Shown here one piece after another: positions 6,939-10,568 of a DNA stretch of 10,568 bases. Source of the DNA: Calditrichaceae bacterium (GTDB taxonomy: Bacteria; Calditrichota; Calditrichia; Calditrichales; Calditrichaceae). Every line of letters starts with the position of its first letter. The stretch's first letter is position 1. The position numbers and the translations under genes were made by a program. The notes beneath the pieces were generated by a model. The model was not told the DNA's origin, made no database searches, and worked only from the letters and a program-made list of their open reading frames with translations. The stretch is from positions 1 through 10,568 of the forward strand of contig JAUXGF010000045.1 in assembly GCA_030622395.1 (NCBI GenBank), read 5' to 3'.

Positions 6939-7991
6939 TTAAGCGATACCGTAAATAAAAAAGATGTACACTTTTCTATTATCATCCCATCTTATAACCG
7001 CGCAGATGAAATTGCCGAGTTGTTAGCTTCATTTGAAAAGTTAGATTATCCTATCGACTTATTTGAACTGATCATTGCCGACGACGGGTCAACCGACTCA
7101 ACCGCTGAACTTGTCCGGCAGGCGCAAGAGCATGTTTCTTATACCTTAAAGTATTATTCGCAGAGCAATCAAGGACCCGGCGCAGCCCGCAACCTGGGCA
7201 TGCAAAAGGCAAACGGTAATTTTTTTATTTTTATCGATTCCGATGTTACAGTCCCGCCGCAGTGGCTGAAAAATATCGCGCAATCAATTAATGCAAAGCA
7301 GGCGGACGCTTTTGGAGGGCCGGATTCTTTTAGGGATGATTTTCCGTCTTTGCTTAAAGCAATCAATTATTCCATGACTTCATTTATTACAACCGGCGGT
7401 ATGCGCGGAAAAAAAGGCAAAAAATTAGCTAAATTTTATCCCCGCTCGTTTAATATGGGCTTAAGCCGCAGCCTTTGGCAAAAAATCGGTGGTTTTGGTT
7501 CGCTGCGCCATGGGCAGGATATTGAATTCAGCAACCGCATTATCAAAAGCGGCGTAAAGGTTGTATTTATTGAAAACGCCTATGTTTATCATAAACGGCG
7601 CACTAATTTGCGCAGATTTTACAGACAGGTTTTTAACTGGGGAGTCGCCAGAATCAATTTATATAAAATCGACAATGCTATGCTTGAACCGTTGCATGCC
7701 ATGCCCGCTTTTGCGACTATTATTACTATCGCAGTAATTATATCAGCAATATTCTTTCAGCCGTTTCAATGGTTGTTTTTCGCCGGTCTGGGATTGGCTG
7801 TTTTAATTTTTATTTATTCTATGTTAGATTCAATACGTATGTACGGCGAAATAAAACCGGCGTTACTGTTACCCTTAATTATGCCCGCTCAAATTTTTGG
7901 TTATGGATTAGGATTTATATATAACTTTTTTCGTAGAGTAGTTTTTAGAAAGGGTGAAAAGATAGGTTTTAAAAAAAATTATTATAAATAG
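6936..7991 (+). CDS. GT2 family glycosyltransferase with C-terminal membrane segments
   Basis: This 351-residue inverting GT-A enzyme shows FSIIIPSYNR (13-22), ADDGSTDST (48-56), NQGPGAARNLGM (78-89), the metal-binding DSD (101-103), GGPDSF (127-132), NMGLSR (173-178) and the acceptor/base region GQDIEFSNRI (193-202). About three hydrophobic segments follow (256-273, 276-298 and 307-333), and the tail is basic. This resembles membrane GT2 enzymes that extend lipid-linked or surface glycans; donor and acceptor are unknown. It starts at TTG with a good Shine-Dalgarno, in the same reading frame as the preceding GT2 and separated from it by one TAA and 33 nt. Its TAG stop overlaps the first base of an inserted repeat element, which probably changed an original TAA without altering the protein. 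Confidence 0.88.
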   Translation: MLSDTVNKKDVHFSIIIPSYNRADEIAELLASFEKLDYPIDLFELIIADDGSTDSTAELVRQAQEHVSYTLKYYSQSNQGPGAARNLGMQKANGNFFIFIDSDVTVPPQWLKNIAQSINAKQADAFGGPDSFRDDFPSLLKAINYSMTSFITTGGMRGKKGKKLAKFYPRSFNMGLSRSLWQKIGGFGSLRHGQDIEFSNRIIKSGVKVVFIENAYVYHKRRTNLRRFYRQVFNWGVARINLYKIDNAMLEPLHAMPAFATIITIAVIISAIFFQPFQWLFFAGLGLAVLIFIYSMLDSIRMYGEIKPALLLPLIMPAQIFGYGLGFIYNFFRRVVFRKGEKIGFKKNYYK

Positions 7992-8120
7992 TGTCTGAAC
8001 GAAAACTAGCCAAAACTGTCATTTCGAAGCGAAGCGAGAAATCTATTGCCTCAAATATCAAGGGCTTATAGATTTCTCGCTTCGGTCGAAATGATAAAAT
8101 TTGTGTTTTCGTTCAGACAC
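7991..8120. mobile_element. MITE-like nested inverted-repeat element with TA target duplication
   Basis: Perfect 16-bp terminal inverted repeats, GTGTCTGAACGAAAAC (7991-8006) and its complement (8105-8120), enclose 98 bp without a gene. Both ends are flanked by TA (7989-7990 and 8121-8122), as expected for TA target duplication by IS630/Tc1-mariner-like transposases. Nested inside is a second palindrome: TCATTTCGA (8019-8027) pairs with 8086-8094, and a perfect 17-bp arm (8030-8046) pairs with 8068-8084 across a 21-nt loop. The inner motif resembles the ATTTCGA...GAAGCGAGAAATCT intergenic repeats I recall from Bacteroidota-like genomes. The transcript would fold into a long hairpin, so it may also terminate or attenuate transcription between the GT2 genes and the YfhO gene. 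Confidence 0.75.
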
Positions 8121-8287
8121 TAAGTAGACTTTTTAAGGTAATTTCTGTGAAGGGTAAACTATGTGGACTTCATCAAAGGTTTTTTTTAATTGTAAACAAT
8201 AAAATTAATAGATGATGTTAAACTCAATCGTATTGAATAAGATAAAGGTGGATACTGAAAATATATGAATAATAAACTGGAGATATT
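8121..8287 (+). other. Leader region of the YfhO-family gene
   Basis: This stretch separates the MITE-like element from the ATG at 8288. Five T (8130-8134) follow the element closely, which would help its hairpin act as a terminator. A small palindrome, ATTGTaaACAAT, lies at 8189-8200. A 13-codon frame (8161-8202) with AAGGG upstream is too short to support as a gene. No convincing -35/-10 pair was found, so it is unresolved whether the downstream gene has its own promoter. Confidence 0.4.
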
Positions 8288-10568
8288 ATGGCAAAACCGA
8301 TAAAAAAACATAAAAAAAACGTCATCCCTAAAAAGGAAACAAAACAATCATTTTTTTTAAGCTATAAAAATCAAAATTGGATTTTTCTTGGGTTTACCGC
8401 TATTTTATTGCTATTCCTTTTAAAACCGCTTGTAATAGACGGTTTATCGCCACAGGGCGCGGATGTTGTTTCGTCGATCGGCTTAAAGCACCAAATTAAT
8501 GAATACTCAAGAAATACCGGGCAACGCGCCCTTTGGAATCCAAACATTTTTGCAGGTATGCCGACATATCAACGCCATAATGCTATTGCCTTTTCTGCAG
8601 ACAATTTATTCAGTTATCTGGGAAGATTTATAAATAATGTTTATTTATACTATCTATTTGCCTTTATCGGCGTTTACCTGTTATTTCGTTTTCTGAAGAT
8701 GACTCCCTTAATCAGCTTTATCGCCGCAGTAATATTTATTTTAATGCCGCATTTTAAATCGCTTTATATTGAGGGGCACTATACTAAATTTAGAGCTTTA
8801 ATGATTTTGCCCTGGGTCTTTCTTTCTTTTAAATATTTTTTAGATAAACGCAACGTTCTTTCGGTGGCGCTGTTTGCTTTAGCTTTTGGATGGCAAATCC
8901 GTACTCAACACTATCAAATTGTTTTTTATACAGCGCTTATGATTTTTGCGCTTGGTATTTATCCTTTTATTAAAGATTTACTTGATAAAAAATTCAAATT
9001 GTTTGTAAAATCCATAATGCTATTATTAGCGGCAATCACGATTAGTATTACTATGTCGGCGCAGCCTCTCTTTTTAGCCAAGGAATATCTGCCTTATTCC
9101 AAGAGAGGGAAAACAACAATTAATTTAAAAACTAAAACACCGGCACGGGATAAAATTTCTAAATCGGACGGCGTCAAAATGGAATATGCCACGCAGTGGT
9201 CTACTCATCCCTCTGAAGTCTTAACCTGGTTTGTGCCCAGATTTTACGGCGGCATGTCCGGTGAAAAATATATGGGAAATGCCGCGCCTCAGTTGCGCAA
9301 CAGGGTCATCCCCGGATATTGGGGGCACATGCCTTTTACACAGAGTTATGAATATATGGGCATAATAACTTTGTTTCTTGCCTTTATTGGTTTGTATGCT
9401 TATAGAAAAGATAAAATGATTCTTAGTATAGCCCTGTTTGCATTTTTCCTGATTTTGCTTTCATTCGGCAGGCACTTTCAGATTTTTTATAGTATTCTCT
9501 ATAATTATTTCCCATACTTTAACAAGTTCCGCGCCCCTATGATGAGCGTAACGGTTACATCTTTTATGATAAGCATCCTGGCGGCTTATGGATTAAAATA
9601 TATCTGCGGGTTAAAGCAAGGAGAAGTATTTGTAAAGTATAAACCTGTATTAATTACCATGGCTGCGCTTTTTGTATTTGGCATTTTACTTTTGCTTATC
9701 GGTCAAACATTTTCTTTTACAAAAGCCGGAGAAAAATACGACCCACAGGTTATGAATATGATAAAAAATGCTCGAAAAGAATTCTTTAATCAGGACATGA
9801 TTCGCTATTTAATATTGGTTCTATTAACATCCGGCAGTGTTATAGCCTTTCTAAAACGTAAAATATCGTTTAACTTGTTAGGCGGGATTTTAGCGGTTTT
9901 AATCATTTTTGATTTAACCGGCGTTCAGGCGCGCATGCACAAAGACTGCATTAATGTTAAAAAACTGGAAAAGCAGTATTTTAGACAAACTCCCACCGAC
10001 CGCTTCCTGCAAGCCGACAAAGAAATCTTTCGGATTTTCCCAGCAGGTCGTGAAATATTCAAAGATAACCGCTGGGCTTACTATCACCAGACAATTGGCG
10101 GATATACTCCGATAAAAATGTATACCATTGAAGAATTTATTGAAAATAATTTATATCATGGCTGGGAAAGAAATATGCCGGTAAACTGGAATGTATTAAA
10201 AATTCTAAATGTGAAATATATAATTATTCAGGGCAAAATTAAAAATGAACATCTTACCCCAGTAAACAGCGATAAAGCCAACAGCCTTTATACTTATTTA
10301 TTTAAAGAACGACTGCCGCGGGGATTTTTCGTCGGCGGTTACGATGTGATAAAAGATGAATACAAACGGCTGCATGCTATTAACAACCCCAAATTTGATC
10401 CACAAAAAACTGCTATCTTAGAAGAAGATTTATCTGCGCAAATTTCTCAACCGGACAGCAGTTGGAGCAAGGTTGTCAAATTCACGCCCAACCAGGTGAG
10501 TTTTGAAACATATACCGATAAACAAGCGTTGTTCGTAATTTCGGAATTATACTACCCGCCGGGCTGGA
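8288..10568 (+). CDS. YfhO-family polytopic membrane protein (probable GT-C), truncated by window end
   Basis: The frame is open from ATG 8288 to the window edge (760 codons), with GGAG at 8279-8282, 5 nt upstream. After a lysine-rich cytoplasmic start (1-20) come about a dozen hydrophobic segments, including 31-50, 119-136, 140-156, 190-205, 212-228, 240-257, 356-371, 375-392, 420-437, 453-473, 504-520 and 526-543. YfhO-type landmarks are the first-loop LSPQGADVV (53-61), WNPNIFAGMPTYQ (83-95), GHYTKFRALMILPW (163-176), FGWQIRTQHYQ (200-210), LTWFVPRFYGG (312-322), KFRAPMM (413-419), and near the end NVKYIIIQ (641-648), RLPRGFFV (675-682) and ELYYPPGW (753-760). The family's soluble C-terminal domain has only begun to close at YYPPGW, so perhaps 50-100 residues are missing. 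Bacillus YfhO acts with a CsbB-type GT2 in lipoteichoic acid glycosylation; here the acceptor is unknown. Confidence 0.88.
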   Translation, partial: MAKPIKKHKKNVIPKKETKQSFFLSYKNQNWIFLGFTAILLLFLLKPLVIDGLSPQGADVVSSIGLKHQINEYSRNTGQRALWNPNIFAGMPTYQRHNAIAFSADNLFSYLGRFINNVYLYYLFAFIGVYLLFRFLKMTPLISFIAAVIFILMPHFKSLYIEGHYTKFRALMILPWVFLSFKYFLDKRNVLSVALFALAFGWQIRTQHYQIVFYTALMIFALGIYPFIKDLLDKKFKLFVKSIMLLLAAITISITMSAQPLFLAKEYLPYSKRGKTTINLKTKTPARDKISKSDGVKMEYATQWSTHPSEVLTWFVPRFYGGMSGEKYMGNAAPQLRNRVIPGYWGHMPFTQSYEYMGIITLFLAFIGLYAYRKDKMILSIALFAFFLILLSFGRHFQIFYSILYNYFPYFNKFRAPMMSVTVTSFMISILAAYGLKYICGLKQGEVFVKYKPVLITMAALFVFGILLLLIGQTFSFTKAGEKYDPQVMNMIKNARKEFFNQDMIRYLILVLLTSGSVIAFLKRKISFNLLGGILAVLIIFDLTGVQARMHKDCINVKKLEKQYFRQTPTDRFLQADKEIFRIFPAGREIFKDNRWAYYHQTIGGYTPIKMYTIEEFIENNLYHGWERNMPVNWNVLKILNVKYIIIQGKIKNEHLTPVNSDKANSLYTYLFKERLPRGFFVGGYDVIKDEYKRLHAINNPKFDPQKTAILEEDLSAQISQPDSSWSKVVKFTPNQVSFETYTDKQALFVISELYYPPGW

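Noticed and set aside
8161..8202. A 13-codon frame with an SD-like AAGGG upstream, possible leader peptide
   Set aside because: It is too short, has no codon run or attenuator-like hairpin set, and is easily explained by chance.

Overview
AT-rich bacterial DNA whose gene content points to a Gram-negative member of the FCB group, with Calditrichota, Ignavibacteria or KSB1-like lineages as the best guess. The basis is the TIGR03545/TIGR03546 membrane pair, two lipobox lipoproteins (one a TPR protein, one DUF4292/LolB-like), GT2 glycosyltransferases and a YfhO-type polytopic protein. The lineage is an inference from gene content; the window has no rRNA or marker gene to settle it.

Layout. Positions 1-105 look like the right-hand tail of something mobile: ten codons of an open frame, a stop, then two copies of a 14-bp direct repeat. 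A gap follows that holds a promoter-like pair (192-220) and a long bulged inverted repeat ending in nine T (238-338). This would be a compact non-coding transcription unit whose loop carries an anti-Shine-Dalgarno-like stretch. A tRNA-Lys(UUU) gene with a very good sigma-70-type promoter lies at 462-534. On the minus strand, 3033 to 673, the TIGR03546 and TIGR03545 genes abut with no spacer and look translationally coupled. A 468-bp AT-rich divergent intergenic region separates them from a plus-strand run: TPR lipoprotein, DUF4292 lipoprotein, polyprenyl-phosphate-type GT2 with two C-terminal membrane segments, and a second GT2 with C-terminal membrane segments (TTG start). The run ends at a 130-bp MITE-like inverted-repeat element inserted at the second GT2's stop codon. 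Then comes a YfhO-family membrane protein that runs off the right edge; 760 codons are visible.

How the genes fit together. Every protein gene concerns the cell envelope. The AsmA-like TIGR03545 protein and its multi-pass partner probably act at the inner membrane or periplasm. The TPR and DUF4292 lipoproteins probably act at the outer membrane or in lipoprotein handling. The GtrB/CsbB-like GT2 and the YfhO-like protein resemble the donor-charging and acceptor-transferring halves of a membrane glycosylation system of the CsbB-GtcA-YfhO type; no GtcA-like flippase is present in the visible sequence. The most novel-looking signals are the candidate small RNA at 227-338 and the MITE that changes a stop codon without changing the protein.
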